The notes: generated by a model from the letters alone, not told the origin. Shown: positions 55,372-64,000, counted from the stretch's first letter. The stretch: DNA of 64,000 nucleotides from Bradyrhizobium canariense (GCF_019402665.1 NZ_VSST01000084.1:367-64366), one strand, 5' to 3'. Program-made: numbers and translations.

Positions 55372-55851
55372 TTGCACGAATTGACCAAAGCGCCCCCGCC
55401 CCGCCGCCCCGACCTCCACGTCGCCACCGATGGGGAATTCCAGGGCTGGCGAACCTGGATTCGCGACAGTTTTGAGAGCCATATCGGCCCGTTCTGGCAC
55501 AGGATCGAGGACGACGGCAGCGTCCGCTCGGCGTTCCGGGTCGAGAAGAAGCACCTCAACGGCTCCGGAAACGTCCATGGCGGCTGCTTCATGGCATTCT
55601 CCGACTATTGCCTGTTCGCGATCGCCACCCACGAGCTGGATGGGCCGGCCGTGACCACCAATTTCGCCTGCGACTTCCTCGACGCGGCACGCGAAGGCGA
55701 GCTGATCGAATGCGTCGGCGAGGTCTCCCGCGCCGGCGGCTCGTTGATCTTCCTGCGCGGCAAGCTGACATCAGGCGGGCGGCCCCTGTTCACCTTCTCC
55801 GGCACGATCAAGCGGGTGAAGCGGAAGCCGGCACCACAGCCAAACGCATAG
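55372..55851 (+). CDS. PaaI family hotdog thioesterase
   Basis: A 159-residue hotdog-fold acyl-CoA thioesterase. The core motif is GNVHGGCFMAFSDYCLFAIA with the HGG signature; LDAAREGELIECVGEV and FTFSGTIKRVK close the fold. Starts at TTG; no better start is visible. It diverges from purL and is followed after 74 bases by the EamA transporter. Confidence 0.85.
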   Translation: MHELTKAPPPRRPDLHVATDGEFQGWRTWIRDSFESHIGPFWHRIEDDGSVRSAFRVEKKHLNGSGNVHGGCFMAFSDYCLFAIATHELDGPAVTTNFACDFLDAAREGELIECVGEVSRAGGSLIFLRGKLTSGGRPLFTFSGTIKRVKRKPAPQPNA

Positions 55852-55925
55852 CTCGCCGCCTTCCCTTTTGGCGCCCCGTCGCCCAGACTTCGGTCCAGCG
55901 CTGTCGCGCCGGGAGCAACACCAAG

Positions 55926-56882
55926 GTGCCGCAGAGCACACCGCCGACGGGTCGCGCCTCGGCCTCGCCGCTGCCGTCCATGCCCGCCACCAGCGCGCGC
56001 AACTGGCGTGACTATGCGCTGCTGGTCGCGCTGGCCTGCTGCTGGAGCTCAACCTATCCGCTGGCCAAGCTCGCGCTGGATACGATCCCGCCCGTGACCT
56101 TCATCTCGGCGCGCTCGCTGATCGCGGCCGCCTTCCTGTTCGCGATCCTGTGGATGCGCGGCGTCAGGATTCCGACCGACGCGAAGGCCTGGAAGCTGTT
56201 CGCGACCCAGCAATTGATCAACTCGACCTTTCCGTTCCTGATCATCACCTGGTCGCAGCTCTATGTGCCGGCCGCGAACACGGTGGTGCTGGCCTCGACC
56301 ACGCCGATCTTCGCCTTCCTGATCACCTCGCTGATCACGCGCCACGAGCCGGCAACGCTGCTGAAGCTGTTGGGCGCGATTCTCGGCCTTGCCGATACCA
56401 TCGTCATCGTCGGCCTTGATGCGCTGCGCGGCTTCGGGAGCGAGATCGTGGCGGAGATCGCCATCCTGCTCGCCACCATCTCGTTCGCCTGCGCCACGAT
56501 CTTCGGCCTGCGGCTGTCCGAATACGATCCGATGGTGGTGGCGGCCGGCTCGCTGCTGTTCGGCGGCCTCGTGCTGCTGCCGCCTTCACTGATCATCGAC
56601 CAGCCCTGGACGTTGCACCCGACGCCGACCGCGATCACAGCCACCATCGTCATGGGCATCGTCTCCAGCGCCCTGGGGCTGATGCTGTTCTACATGTGCC
56701 TGGGACGGCTCGGCACGCTGACCACGAACGCGCAAGGCTATTTGCGCATCCCGATCGGCGTCGGCCTCTCAGTGCTGCTGCTCGGCGAGAGCGTGCCCTC
56801 GAACCTGGCGCTGGGCCTGGTGCTGGTCATGGCGGGCGTCGCCGCGATGACGGTGCCGACGGAACGGCTGAAACGACGCTAG
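55926..56882 (+). CDS. EamA family transporter (DMT superfamily)
   Basis: A 318-residue protein with ten membrane helices in two EamA repeats (LACCWSSTYPLAKLALDTIP; ATISFACATIFGLRLSEYDP). Members export amino acids, nucleosides or other metabolites. GTG at 55926 has a gggag site; ATG at 55980 is an alternative that trims a non-hydrophobic lead. Converges with the Bug-type gene three bases from its end. Confidence 0.87.
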   Translation: MPQSTPPTGRASASPLPSMPATSARNWRDYALLVALACCWSSTYPLAKLALDTIPPVTFISARSLIAAAFLFAILWMRGVRIPTDAKAWKLFATQQLINSTFPFLIITWSQLYVPAANTVVLASTTPIFAFLITSLITRHEPATLLKLLGAILGLADTIVIVGLDALRGFGSEIVAEIAILLATISFACATIFGLRLSEYDPMVVAAGSLLFGGLVLLPPSLIIDQPWTLHPTPTAITATIVMGIVSSALGLMLFYMCLGRLGTLTTNAQGYLRIPIGVGLSVLLLGESVPSNLALGLVLVMAGVAAMTVPTERLKRR

Positions 56883-56885
56883 CTA

Positions 56886-57857
56886 TTACTTGGCGTCGTC
56901 CGCCAGCATCTTGCGATACTTCTCGACGTCGCGCGTCACGAGCTTCTGAAGCACCTCGGGCGTGTGCTCGTCGGGATCGGGTGCCACGGTCGAAAGATCG
57001 GCGAACCGTTTCTTCACCGCGTCGGTTTCCACGGCCGTACGCGCGGCGGCATTCAGCTTGGCGATGACCGCCGGCGGGGTGCCCTTGGGCGCGAACAGGC
57101 CGTTCCAGCCCTGCGCTTCGAATTCGGGCAGGCCGGCTTCGGCTGACGTCGGCAGGTCGGGCACTGTGGCGAGCCGGACGGTCGAGCCGACCACGAGCCC
57201 GCGCGCCAGCTTCTCGTTGATCGACTGCGAGACGGAGGCTGCCGCATCGCAGACGCCGTCGATCTGGCCGCCGATCGCGTCGGTGAGCGCGGGCGCGGCG
57301 CCGCGATAGCCGACCAGCGTCGCGTCGATCCCGGCGGCTGTGACGAAGCTCTTGCAGATCAGGTAATTCGAAGAGCCGACGCCGGCATGGCCGAGATTGA
57401 TCTTGCCCGGATTGGCCTTGGCGTAGGCGATGAACTCCTTCAGGTCCTTTGCCGGAAAATCTTTGCGCACGGCGATGATGCCGAACGTCTTCGCCACCAT
57501 GGCGATCGGCACGAAGGAGTCCGGCGTGAACGGCAGTTTTGGATAGATCGTATAAGTCGCGGCGTTGGTACCGGCATTGCCGATCGCAATGGTGTAGCCG
57601 TCGGGCTCGGCGCGGGAGGCACGCGCCAGTGCGGTCGATCCGCCGGCGCCGGCGACGTTCTCGATCACGATGGTCTGGCCGAGCGCGATGCCCATCTGCT
57701 CGGCAACGGTGCGCGCGATCACGTCGGAGGTGCCGCCAGCCGCGAACGGCACGATCATGGTGACGGGACGCTTGGGGAAATCCTGCGCGAGCGCGGCTGT
57801 CGCGAACGCAACGACGGCGACAGCGGCCGGCAGCCGCTTCAGCACGAACGCAATCAC
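56886..57857 (-). CDS. Bug/TctC-type tripartite tricarboxylate transporter receptor
   Basis: A 323-residue periplasmic binding protein of the Bug family (signal peptide 1-24, ...TAALA; FPKRPVTMIVPFAAGGTSDV; GNAGTNAATYTIYPKLP). Such receptors usually bind carboxylates. No tctA or tctB membrane gene is present, a common orphan situation. The GTG start overlaps the purQ stop by four bases, so translation depends on the purQ message. Confidence 0.9.
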   Translation of the reverse strand: MIAFVLKRLPAAVAVVAFATAALAQDFPKRPVTMIVPFAAGGTSDVIARTVAEQMGIALGQTIVIENVAGAGGSTALARASRAEPDGYTIAIGNAGTNAATYTIYPKLPFTPDSFVPIAMVAKTFGIIAVRKDFPAKDLKEFIAYAKANPGKINLGHAGVGSSNYLICKSFVTAAGIDATLVGYRGAAPALTDAIGGQIDGVCDAAASVSQSINEKLARGLVVGSTVRLATVPDLPTSAEAGLPEFEAQGWNGLFAPKGTPPAVIAKLNAAARTAVETDAVKKRFADLSTVAPDPDEHTPEVLQKLVTRDVEKYRKMLADDAK

Positions 57858-58555
57858 GCGGCTTTTTCCAGATGCGCGGTGAGGCCAGCGAACAGACCGC
57901 GGCCGTCGGTGCAGCCCATGATGTCTTCGACGTGGTTTTCCGGATGCGGCATCATGCCGAGCACGTTGCCCTTGTCGTTCACGATGCCGGCGATGGATTG
58001 CGCGGCGCCATTGATGTTGCTGACATCGTCGATCGTGCCGTCGGCCGAGCAGTAGCGGTACAGCACGCGACCCTCGCCTTCGAGCCGCTTGATAGTCTCC
58101 GCGTCCGCCGCATAATTGCCCTCACCATGCGCGATGGGCACGCGGATCACCTGCCCCGCATTGTAGCCGCGCGTGAACGGCGTGTCGGAGCGCTCGACGC
58201 GGAGATGCACGTCGTGGCAGATGAATTTCAGCCGCGCATTGCGCATCAGGACGCCGGGCAAGAGACCGGACTCGCAGAGGATCTGAAATCCGTTGCAGAC
58301 GCCGAGCACGAGGCCGCCCTTGGCCGCATAATCGCGCACCGCGTCCATCACCGGCGCCCGCGCCGCAATCGCGCCGCAGCGCAGGTAATCGCCATAGGAG
58401 AACCCGCCGGGCACCACCACGAGGTCGGTACCATCAGGTAGCGACGTCTCGGCATGCCAGACCATTGTGGGCTCGCTGCCCGAGATCAGCCTCAAGGCAC
58501 GCGCCATGTCGCGCTCGCGGTTGATTCCGGGAAAGACGAGGATGGCGGCTTTCAT
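57854..58555 (-). CDS. purQ: Phosphoribosylformylglycinamidine synthase subunit PurQ
   Basis: A 233-residue class I glutamine amidotransferase supplying ammonia to PurL. The nucleophile is C87 (GVCNGFQIL); the His-Glu pair is in MMPHPENHVED. The ATG at 58555 begins the family-typical MKAAILVFPGINRERD; the frame extends 41 codons further without support. Confidence 0.96.
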   Translation of the reverse strand: MKAAILVFPGINRERDMARALRLISGSEPTMVWHAETSLPDGTDLVVVPGGFSYGDYLRCGAIAARAPVMDAVRDYAAKGGLVLGVCNGFQILCESGLLPGVLMRNARLKFICHDVHLRVERSDTPFTRGYNAGQVIRVPIAHGEGNYAADAETIKRLEGEGRVLYRYCSADGTIDDVSNINGAAQSIAGIVNDKGNVLGMMPHPENHVEDIMGCTDGRGLFAGLTAHLEKAA

Positions 58556-58719
58556 GGCAGAGGTTCCGAACGAGGATTGAATGGGGCTGGCACGGCTGCC
58601 AAATCGGCAGCAGACATAACCATTTGACGGGGATTTTACCAGTGCTAGCCTTGCCCGCGAGCGTTGTGCACAGGCCATAGCCCGCCATTCGGCCGATCGA
58701 TTCGCCCGGGATCAAAGCC

Positions 58720-59736
58720 ATGAATGTCCCCTCGCTGCCCGCATCCCTCTCCGAGCCGGTGTCCACCGAGGGCGTCATCGCCGCCGGTGCCTATGTCGAC
58801 GGCCGGCGCGTCGCCAATATCGCCATCAGCGAAGCCTCGAGCTGGCGGGCGAAGCCCGGCCACGTGGTCTGGATCGGGCTGCACGAGCCCGACATGGCGC
58901 TGCTCAGCGCGGTGCAGAAGCAGTTCGACCTGCACGAGCTCGCCATCGAGGACGCCAACCATGCCCATCAGCGACCGAAGATCGAGCAATATGGCGAGGC
59001 CCTGTTCATCGTGGCGCGCACGGCGCAACTGATCGAGGGCCGGATCGCCTTCGGCGAGACGCACATCTTCGTCGGCGAAGGCTATCTGGTCTCGGTGCGC
59101 CACGGTGCGTCGACGTCCTACACGCCGGTGCGCGAACGCTGCGAAAGCTGCCCGCGAGCGCTCGCGCGCGGCGAGGACTACATCCTCTACGCCATTCTCG
59201 ATTTCATCGTCGACAACTACTCGCCCGTGCTCGAGAGCATTCACGAAGAGGTCGAGAGCATCGAGGATGACGTGCTCTCCAAGTCGATCAGCAAGGCGCA
59301 GATCGAACGGCTCTACATGCTGCGCCGCGACCTCTTGCGGCTCCGGACCGCGATCGGCCCTCTGGTCGAGGTCTGCCGCCGGCTCGAGCACGACGAGCTG
59401 GCGATGGTGCGCGCGACGATGCAGCCGCTGTTCCGCGACGTCACCGACCACGTCCGCAACATCCAGGAGCGGATCGATTCGATGCGCGAGGTGCTGGCGT
59501 TCGCCTTCGAAGCGAGCCTGCTGGTCGGCCAGGCCCAGGAGACGGCGGTCTCCAAGAAGCTCGCCTCGTGGCTCGCGATCATCGCGATCCCGACCGCGCT
59601 CGCCGGCATCTACGGCATGAACTTCAAGCACATGCCGGAGCTGGACTGGGAGTACGGCTATTACACGCTGCTCGGCGTGATGCTAGTCTCGTGCGGGGCG
59701 CTGTACTGGCGTTTTCGTCGGGTCGGGTGGCTGTGA
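58720..59736 (+). CDS. corA: CorA-type magnesium/cobalt transporter
   Basis: A 338-residue CorA: large soluble N-terminal domain and two C-terminal helices, the first ending in the GMN selectivity motif (AGIYGMNFKHMPELDWEYGY). Forms a pentameric divalent-cation channel. It is inserted between purQ and purS on the opposite strand. Confidence 0.93.
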   Translation: MNVPSLPASLSEPVSTEGVIAAGAYVDGRRVANIAISEASSWRAKPGHVVWIGLHEPDMALLSAVQKQFDLHELAIEDANHAHQRPKIEQYGEALFIVARTAQLIEGRIAFGETHIFVGEGYLVSVRHGASTSYTPVRERCESCPRALARGEDYILYAILDFIVDNYSPVLESIHEEVESIEDDVLSKSISKAQIERLYMLRRDLLRLRTAIGPLVEVCRRLEHDELAMVRATMQPLFRDVTDHVRNIQERIDSMREVLAFAFEASLLVGQAQETAVSKKLASWLAIIAIPTALAGIYGMNFKHMPELDWEYGYYTLLGVMLVSCGALYWRFRRVGWL

Positions 59737-59746
59737 GCCATCCCGT

Positions 59747-59989
59747 TCACCCGATCAGCTCGACCCGATAATTCTCGATCACGGTGTTCGCCAGCAGCTT
59801 GTCGGCGGCGTCCTTCAACGCCGCCTCCGCTTTCGCCTTGTCCGCGCCGGCGAGCTCGATGTCGAACACCTTGCCCTGGCGGACGCTGGCGACGCCGTCG
59901 ACGCCGAGCGACTTCAACGCACCCTCGATCGCCTTGCCCTGCGGATCGAGGATGCCCGTTTTCAACGTCACGGTAACACGTGCCTTCAC
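59747..59989 (-). CDS. purS: Phosphoribosylformylglycinamidine synthase subunit PurS
   Basis: An 80-residue PurS (MKARVTVTLKTGILDPQGKA, SVRQGKVFDIEL), the small bridging subunit of the PurLQS complex. It lies 12 bases after purC, so the two are cotranscribed. Confidence 0.95.
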   Translation of the reverse strand: MKARVTVTLKTGILDPQGKAIEGALKSLGVDGVASVRQGKVFDIELAGADKAKAEAALKDAADKLLANTVIENYRVELIG

Positions 59990-60001
59990 GTCAGATTCCT
60001 C

Positions 60002-60769
60002 TTAGCTCTTCACCAGCACCGGGCCGGAGCCCGCCGGACGCTCGTTCTCCATGAGGATGCCGAGACGCTTGGCGACTTCGGTATAGGCCTCGAGCAGCCC
60101 ACCGAGATCCCTGCGGAAACGGTCCTTGTCGAGCTTCTCGTTCGACTTGATGTCCCACAGACGGCAGCTATCCGGCGAGATCTCGTCGGCGACGATGATC
60201 CGCATCATGTCGTTCTCGAACAGTCGGCCGCACTCCATCTTGAAGTCGACGAGGCGGATGCCGATGCCGAGGAAGAGACCGGTGAGGAAGTCGTTGACAC
60301 GGATGGCAAGCGCCATGATGTCGTCGATCTCCTGCGGTGTCGCCCAGCCGAAAGCGGTGATGTGCTCTTCCGACACCATGGGGTCGTTGAGCTGGTCGTT
60401 CTTGTAGTAGAACTCGATGATCGAACGGGGCAGCTGCGTGCCCTCCTCGATGCCGAGGCGCTGCGACAGCGAACCGGCGGCAACGTTCCGCACCACCACT
60501 TCGAGCGGCACGATCTCGACTTCGCGAATCAACTGCTCGCGCATGTTGAGGCGGCGGATGAAATGGGTCGGCACCCCGATGTCGTTGAGGTGCTGAAACA
60601 GGTACTCCGAGATCCGGTTGTTGAGGACACCCTTGCCCTCGATCACCTGATGCTTTTTCGCATTGAACGCGGTGGCGTCGTCCTTGAAGTGCTGGATCAG
60701 GGTACCGGGCTCCGGGCCTTCGTAAAGAACCTTTGCCTTGCCTTCATAAATGCGACGCCGACGGCTCAT
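60002..60769 (-). CDS. purC: Phosphoribosylaminoimidazole-succinocarboxamide synthase
   Basis: A 255-residue SAICAR synthetase (RRRRIYEGKAKVLYEG, VRNVAAGSLSQRLGI, LVDFKMECGRLF, DEISPDSCRLWD). I prefer the ATG at 60769, where the conserved start MSRRRRIYEGKAK begins; an ATG ten codons earlier (60799) has ggag but at long spacing and is possible. Confidence 0.95.
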   Translation of the reverse strand: MSRRRRIYEGKAKVLYEGPEPGTLIQHFKDDATAFNAKKHQVIEGKGVLNNRISEYLFQHLNDIGVPTHFIRRLNMREQLIREVEIVPLEVVVRNVAAGSLSQRLGIEEGTQLPRSIIEFYYKNDQLNDPMVSEEHITAFGWATPQEIDDIMALAIRVNDFLTGLFLGIGIRLVDFKMECGRLFENDMMRIIVADEISPDSCRLWDIKSNEKLDKDRFRRDLGGLLEAYTEVAKRLGILMENERPAGSGPVLVKS

Positions 60770-61078
60770 GGGGATGTACCGTGTTTTGTTGAAATCCATG
60801 TATCTGGTGTGCTCCGGTTGACGAGACTACGACCCACAGCGGAGCTGCCGTGAACGGCCCGGAACCCCTAGAAACAGAACGGGAACCCAGCCCTAGGCAA
60901 CCTATCCGATTGGCTGTCCCAGCACAATCGATCCGGCCGTCCGGCATCAAACTTATACCGTCTTGCCTGCGGCTTAACGGCTCGTTGTTTTGCCGATTCG
61001 TGCCCCCTATCTAGGCATGCACCGGGGCTCTCGCAACGAGGGCCGGCCGGGTCCAGTCAGCAGGGAATTGGAAAAGGC
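60770..61078. other. Divergent intergenic region purC / F1-ATPase zeta gene
   Basis: A 309-base gap carrying the promoters of both flanking genes. It is GC-poorer around 60940-60990 (aaacttataccgtctt). No hairpin of note, riboswitch or gene is recognisable. A PurR-type operator was not found by eye. Confidence 0.35.
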
Positions 61079-61402
61079 ATGAGCACGTTGGACAAGCGCG
61101 AGGAAGGCTTCGAGAAGAAGTTCGCCCTCGACGAGGAGCAGAAATTCAAGGCGGAAGCCCGCCGCAACCGCCTGCTCGGGCTGTGGGCGGCCGAAAAGCT
61201 CGGCATTACCGGCGATGCCGCCACGGCCTATGCCAAGGAGGTGGTCGCGGCCGATTTCGAGGAAGCCGGTGACGCCGACGTCCTGGGCAAGGTCATGGCC
61301 GATTTCGCCGCGAAGAACGTCGCCATCACCGAACAGGCGATTCGGGCCAAGATGAACGAGTTGATCGCGGTGGCGGCGGCCGAGGTGAAGGCCGGGAAAT
61401 AA
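61079..61402 (+). CDS. ATPase inhibitor subunit zeta (DUF1476)
   Basis: A 107-residue protein (DKREEGFEKKFALDEEQKF, ARRNRLLGLWAAEKLG), the alphaproteobacterial zeta subunit that blocks reverse rotation of F1-ATPase through its basic N-terminal helix. Length and charge pattern match. Stands alone. Confidence 0.92.
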   Translation: MSTLDKREEGFEKKFALDEEQKFKAEARRNRLLGLWAAEKLGITGDAATAYAKEVVAADFEEAGDADVLGKVMADFAAKNVAITEQAIRAKMNELIAVAAAEVKAGK

Positions 61403-61427
61403 GGCGAAAGCGGCATCCGCACGCACT

Positions 61428-61506
61428 GTCATTCCGGGGCGGTCCGCAGGACCGAACCCGGAATCTCGAGATTCCGGATCGCCGCTATCGCGGCGTCCGG
61501 AATGAC
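61428..61506. repeat. Intergenic inverted repeat
   Basis: Ends gtcattccgg (61428-61437) and ccggaatgac (61497-61506) with internal inverted pairs (ggaatctcgagattcc). It lies between the convergent ends of the zeta gene and cynS. Confidence 0.75.
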
Positions 61507-61517
61507 GGAGGGATCGA

Positions 61518-62000
61518 TCACCCCTCCTTGAATCCATACTCCGGCACGTTGCCGCTGGCGCCGTAATATTTATACGGCAGGAATTTGCCGCTCATGGTGA
61601 TCTTGACGCGGTCGCCCTTCGGATTGGGCAGGCGCTCCATCACCATGTCGAAATCGATCGCCGACATGATGCCGTCGCCGTACTCCTCCTCGATCAGCGC
61701 CTTCCAGGCCGGACCGTTGACCATGACCAGCTCGTAGAAGCGGTAGATCAAGGGATCGGTCGGCGGCATCGGCATGCCGCGCATCGGCGTCTCGTTCAGC
61801 ATCGTGGTCTCGGCCTTCGTCAGGCCGAACAGTTCAGCGGCGTTCGCGGCCTGCGGCTTGGTCAATTTCATTTGGCCGAGGATCGCGCCTGTTATCAGCA
61901 CCTCGGAATAGCCGCCGATCTGCTCGCAAATATGTTTCCAGGTCCAGCCCTTCTCGCGCTTGATGTCGAGCAGCTTCTCGGTGAGGTCTTCGCGTTTCAT
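61518..62000 (-). CDS. cynS: Cyanate hydratase (cyanase)
   Basis: A 160-residue cyanase converting cyanate and bicarbonate to carbon dioxide and ammonia. The catalytic R87, E90 and S113 (YRFYELVMVNG ... GIMSAIDFDMV) match the spacing of Arg96, Glu99 and Ser122 in the E. coli enzyme. The N-terminal helical domain (WTWKHICEQIGG) is intact. Last gene of a transporter operon. Confidence 0.95.
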   Translation of the reverse strand: MKREDLTEKLLDIKREKGWTWKHICEQIGGYSEVLITGAILGQMKLTKPQAANAAELFGLTKAETTMLNETPMRGMPMPPTDPLIYRFYELVMVNGPAWKALIEEEYGDGIMSAIDFDMVMERLPNPKGDRVKITMSGKFLPYKYYGASGNVPEYGFKEG

Positions 62001-62016
62001 GTCAGGGTCTCCTTTT

Positions 62017-62940
62017 TCAAGCAGTCAGCCCGGGACTCGTCCCGGGTATCCAGGTCTGTCGTTGCTCGTCTCCACTGGACGCGACGGTCAGTCCGGGCTT
62101 GCCGATATGCACCACCGGCACATTGCGCGGATCGTGAGCGGGCGTCTCGGCCGCGAAAGTCTTGCTGCGCGTCACCAGGAAATCAACGATGTGGTTGCGC
62201 AGCGCGTAGTACAACGGGTGGCGGTGCAAATCGGTGCGGCCGCGGTCCCTCGGCAGTGGGTTCACGACCACTTCGGCCAGCACCGCGCCGGGACCGTTGG
62301 TCATCAGGAATATCTTGTCGGCGAGATAGATCGCCTCGTCGACGTCATGGGTAATCATGAACGCGGTCTGCCCGGTCTCCAGACAGATGCGCCGCACCTC
62401 GTCCTGCAGCGTGCCGCGCGTCAGCGCGTCGAGTGCCGAGAACGGCTCGTCCATCAGCATCATCTTTGGCGTAATGGAGAGCGCACGCGCGATGCCGACG
62501 CGCTGCTTCATGCCGCCGGAAAGCTCGGAAGGTCGCTTGTGTTCCGAACCCGTCAGGCCGACGAGATCGATAAATGTCTGCGCATGCGCCTTCACCTTGG
62601 CGCGATCCCAGCTCCGCCATTTCGAGCTCACGGCGTAGGCAACGTTGCCGAGCACGGTGCGCCAGGGCAGCAGCGCATGGCTCTGGAAGATCACGGCGCG
62701 ATCGAGGCTGGTGCCTGAAATGGCCTGTCCGTCGACGATGACCGCGCCTTCGCTCGGCGCATCGAGGCCGGCGAGGATGTTGAGCACCGTTGTCTTGCCG
62801 CAGCCGGAATGGCCGATCACACAGCAGAACTCGCCGCGCGCCATCGACAGCCAGAGATTCTCGAAGACCGCCGTCGTCGCGCCGTCCGCGCCCGGATAGC
62901 GCTTTGCGATGGCTTCGATGGAGATGAATTTTTCGGTCAC
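62017..62940 (-). CDS. Cyanate/nitrate-type ABC transporter ATP-binding protein
   Basis: A 307-residue ABC ATPase of the NrtD/TauB/SsuB group: Walker A GHSGCGKTT, signature LSGGMKQRVGIARAL, Walker B LMDEPFSALD. A GTG start four bases after the permease stop has ggag upstream. Together with the permease, binding protein and cynS it points to cyanate uptake (cynD-like). Nitrate or other anion uptake cannot be excluded. Confidence 0.9.
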   Translation of the reverse strand: MTEKFISIEAIAKRYPGADGATTAVFENLWLSMARGEFCCVIGHSGCGKTTVLNILAGLDAPSEGAVIVDGQAISGTSLDRAVIFQSHALLPWRTVLGNVAYAVSSKWRSWDRAKVKAHAQTFIDLVGLTGSEHKRPSELSGGMKQRVGIARALSITPKMMLMDEPFSALDALTRGTLQDEVRRICLETGQTAFMITHDVDEAIYLADKIFLMTNGPGAVLAEVVVNPLPRDRGRTDLHRHPLYYALRNHIVDFLVTRSKTFAAETPAHDPRNVPVVHIGKPGLTVASSGDEQRQTWIPGTSPGLTA

Positions 62941-62944
62941 GGCC

Positions 62945-63787
62945 CTACTCCGGAAACGTGACCATGCGCGTGAAACGCGCAAGGATTTGGTCGAGCAGCA
63001 TGCCGACGACCCCGATCAGCAGGATCGCGATGATGACGTTGGTGATCGAGAGGTTGTTCCACTCGTTCCAGACGAAATAGCCAATGCCGGTGCCGCCGAC
63101 CAGCATTTCGGCCGCGACGATCACCAGCCACGCAATGCCGATCGAGATGCGCATGCCGGTCAGGATCGTCGGTGCTGCCGCCGGGAGGATCACGGTGAAG
63201 GCGCGCCTGATCGTGCCGACCTCGAGCGTTCGCGCGACGTTGATCCATTCCTTGCGTACGCTCGCGACCCCGAACACGGTGTTGAGCAGCATCGGCCAGA
63301 TCGAGCAGATGAAGATGACGAAGATCGCGGAGATCGAGGAATCCTTGATAGTGTAGAGCGCGAGCGGCATCCACGCGAGCGGCGAGATCGGCTTCAGCAC
63401 TTGGATGAAGGGATCGAGCGCCTGACTTAGCAGCGGCGACATGCCGATCAGGAAGCCGAGCGGGATGGCGACGAGCACGGCAAGCAGATAGCCGGTGCCG
63501 ACGCGCGCGATCGAGTAGCCGAGCTGGATGCCGAGCCCCTTGTCGTTCGGCCCGTTGTCGTAGAACGGCCTCCTCACATGCTCCCAGAGTTTTGCGCCGA
63601 CATCGAGCGGCCCGGGCATGGCTGATTTGCCCTGGGTCGCGGTCAGGCCCATCAGCTTGGCGTATTCCGCGCTCATCGTGGCCACCGGCGCCGTCGAGCG
63701 CACGGCGAGATGCCAGACGCCGAGGAACGCGACGAGCAGCACGATCGAGACCAGGCCGGCGCGGATACGGAGGGAGGCGGTGGTCAT
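62945..63787 (-). CDS. Cyanate/nitrate-type ABC transporter permease
   Basis: A 280-residue inner-membrane permease of the NrtB/CmpB/SsuC group, six helices, with the EAA-like loop ARTLEVGTIRRAFTVILPAAAP. The ATG at 63787 has agggag upstream. Upstream frame belongs to a palindromic repeat and is not coding. Middle gene of the cyn-type operon. Confidence 0.9.
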   Translation of the reverse strand: MTTASLRIRAGLVSIVLLVAFLGVWHLAVRSTAPVATMSAEYAKLMGLTATQGKSAMPGPLDVGAKLWEHVRRPFYDNGPNDKGLGIQLGYSIARVGTGYLLAVLVAIPLGFLIGMSPLLSQALDPFIQVLKPISPLAWMPLALYTIKDSSISAIFVIFICSIWPMLLNTVFGVASVRKEWINVARTLEVGTIRRAFTVILPAAAPTILTGMRISIGIAWLVIVAAEMLVGGTGIGYFVWNEWNNLSITNVIIAILLIGVVGMLLDQILARFTRMVTFPE

Positions 63788-63788
63788 C

Positions 63789-63935
63789 TCCCTCTCCCCG
63801 TTCTTACGGGGAGAGGGTCGGGGTGAGGGGCATGCTTCCACATATTCGGTGAGAGACGAACTCGCGGAGAGTCCCCCTCACCCGGATTGCATCTAACGAT
63901 GCAATCCGACCTCTCCCCGCAAGCGGGGCGAGGTG
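63789..63935. repeat. Large palindromic repeat inside the cyanate operon
   Basis: Several nested inverted pairs: ctctccccg with cggggagag, gattgcatc with gatgcaatc, ctccccgc with gcggggcg. The whole can fold into a long multi-stem structure. It lies between the binding-protein gene and the permease gene of the same operon. Confidence 0.75.
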
Positions 63936-63953
63936 AAAAGACAGCGCGGCCGC

Positions 63954-64000
63954 TCACGACGCCTTCCTGATCTTGAAGCCCGCCAAATAATCCTCGGGCT
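63954..64000 (-). CDS. ABC transporter substrate-binding protein, C-terminus only (cut by window edge)
   Basis: The minus strand reads PEDYLAGFKIRKAS and a stop. This matches the C-terminal end of nitrate/cyanate-type binding proteins, as expected upstream of the NrtB-like permease. Only 14 codons plus the stop are visible, so the call rests mainly on context. Confidence 0.5.
   Translation of the reverse strand, partial: PEDYLAGFKIRKAS

Overview
The window is high-GC chromosomal DNA from an alphaproteobacterium. Gene content (liv-type ABC operon, PcaC-like protein, F1-ATPase zeta inhibitor, purC-purS-purQ-purL-bolA-grxD order, cyanase operon) and the many palindromic intergenic repeats point to Bradyrhizobium or a close relative in the Nitrobacteraceae. 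No tRNA, rRNA, CRISPR array, prophage or intact insertion sequence was seen. Most of it is core or stable accessory chromosome; the one clearly rearranged patch is about 20.3-23.7 kb.

Layout. 0-6.4 kb: a PcaC-like decarboxylase, a small membrane protein, then a complete livHMGF-K branched-chain amino acid uptake operon ending at a hairpin terminator. 6.4-13.7 kb: a lone receiver diverging from a large hybrid histidine kinase, a P1-type aminopeptidase, a KTSC protein, a Ser-rich EF-hand protein, ribulose-phosphate epimerase and two very small genes. 13.7-18.0 kb: five minus-strand genes, namely an ExbB/TolQ-like channel, two overlapping membrane-anchored proteins of unknown function, then a metallophosphoesterase and an atypical Ser/Thr kinase fused to a UspA domain. 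18.2-20.3 kb: a two-component pair. 20.3-24.6 kb: a patch with a metallo-beta-lactamase-fold protein, a small protein, a truncated copy of the response-regulator tail, a repeat-rich RTX-like calcium-binding protein and a TetR regulator with a likely operator.

24.8-36.4 kb: purB, an M20 amidohydrolase, tandem secreted caspase-like proteins behind a CRP/FNR-type palindrome, an acyl-CoA synthetase, a secreted SecD-P1-like protein without the membrane part, a membrane cNMP-binding protein and a GST. 36.6-41.7 kb: cytochrome b561, murI, an HpcH/HpaI aldolase, a cupin, a lone E2-type acyltransferase domain, rpsD with leader and terminator, and a toxin-antitoxin locus whose ParE toxin is frameshifted. 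41.7-46.4 kb: threonine aldolase, tandem serine hydrolases, a macrodomain protein and Grx4.

46.7-61 kb: the minus-strand series purC-purS-purQ-purL-bolA-grxD, which I recall as a rhizobial gene order, is interrupted by egtBD (ergothioneine), ltrA, DUF427, DUF1328, an acyltransferase, a thioesterase, an EamA exporter, an orphan Bug-type binding protein and corA. 61-64 kb: the F1-ATPase zeta subunit and a cyanate operon (binding protein cut by the window edge, permease, ATPase, cynS).

All functions are read from sequence motifs and remembered family knowledge; no database search was run. Start codons were chosen by Shine-Dalgarno position, overlap with neighbours and family length.
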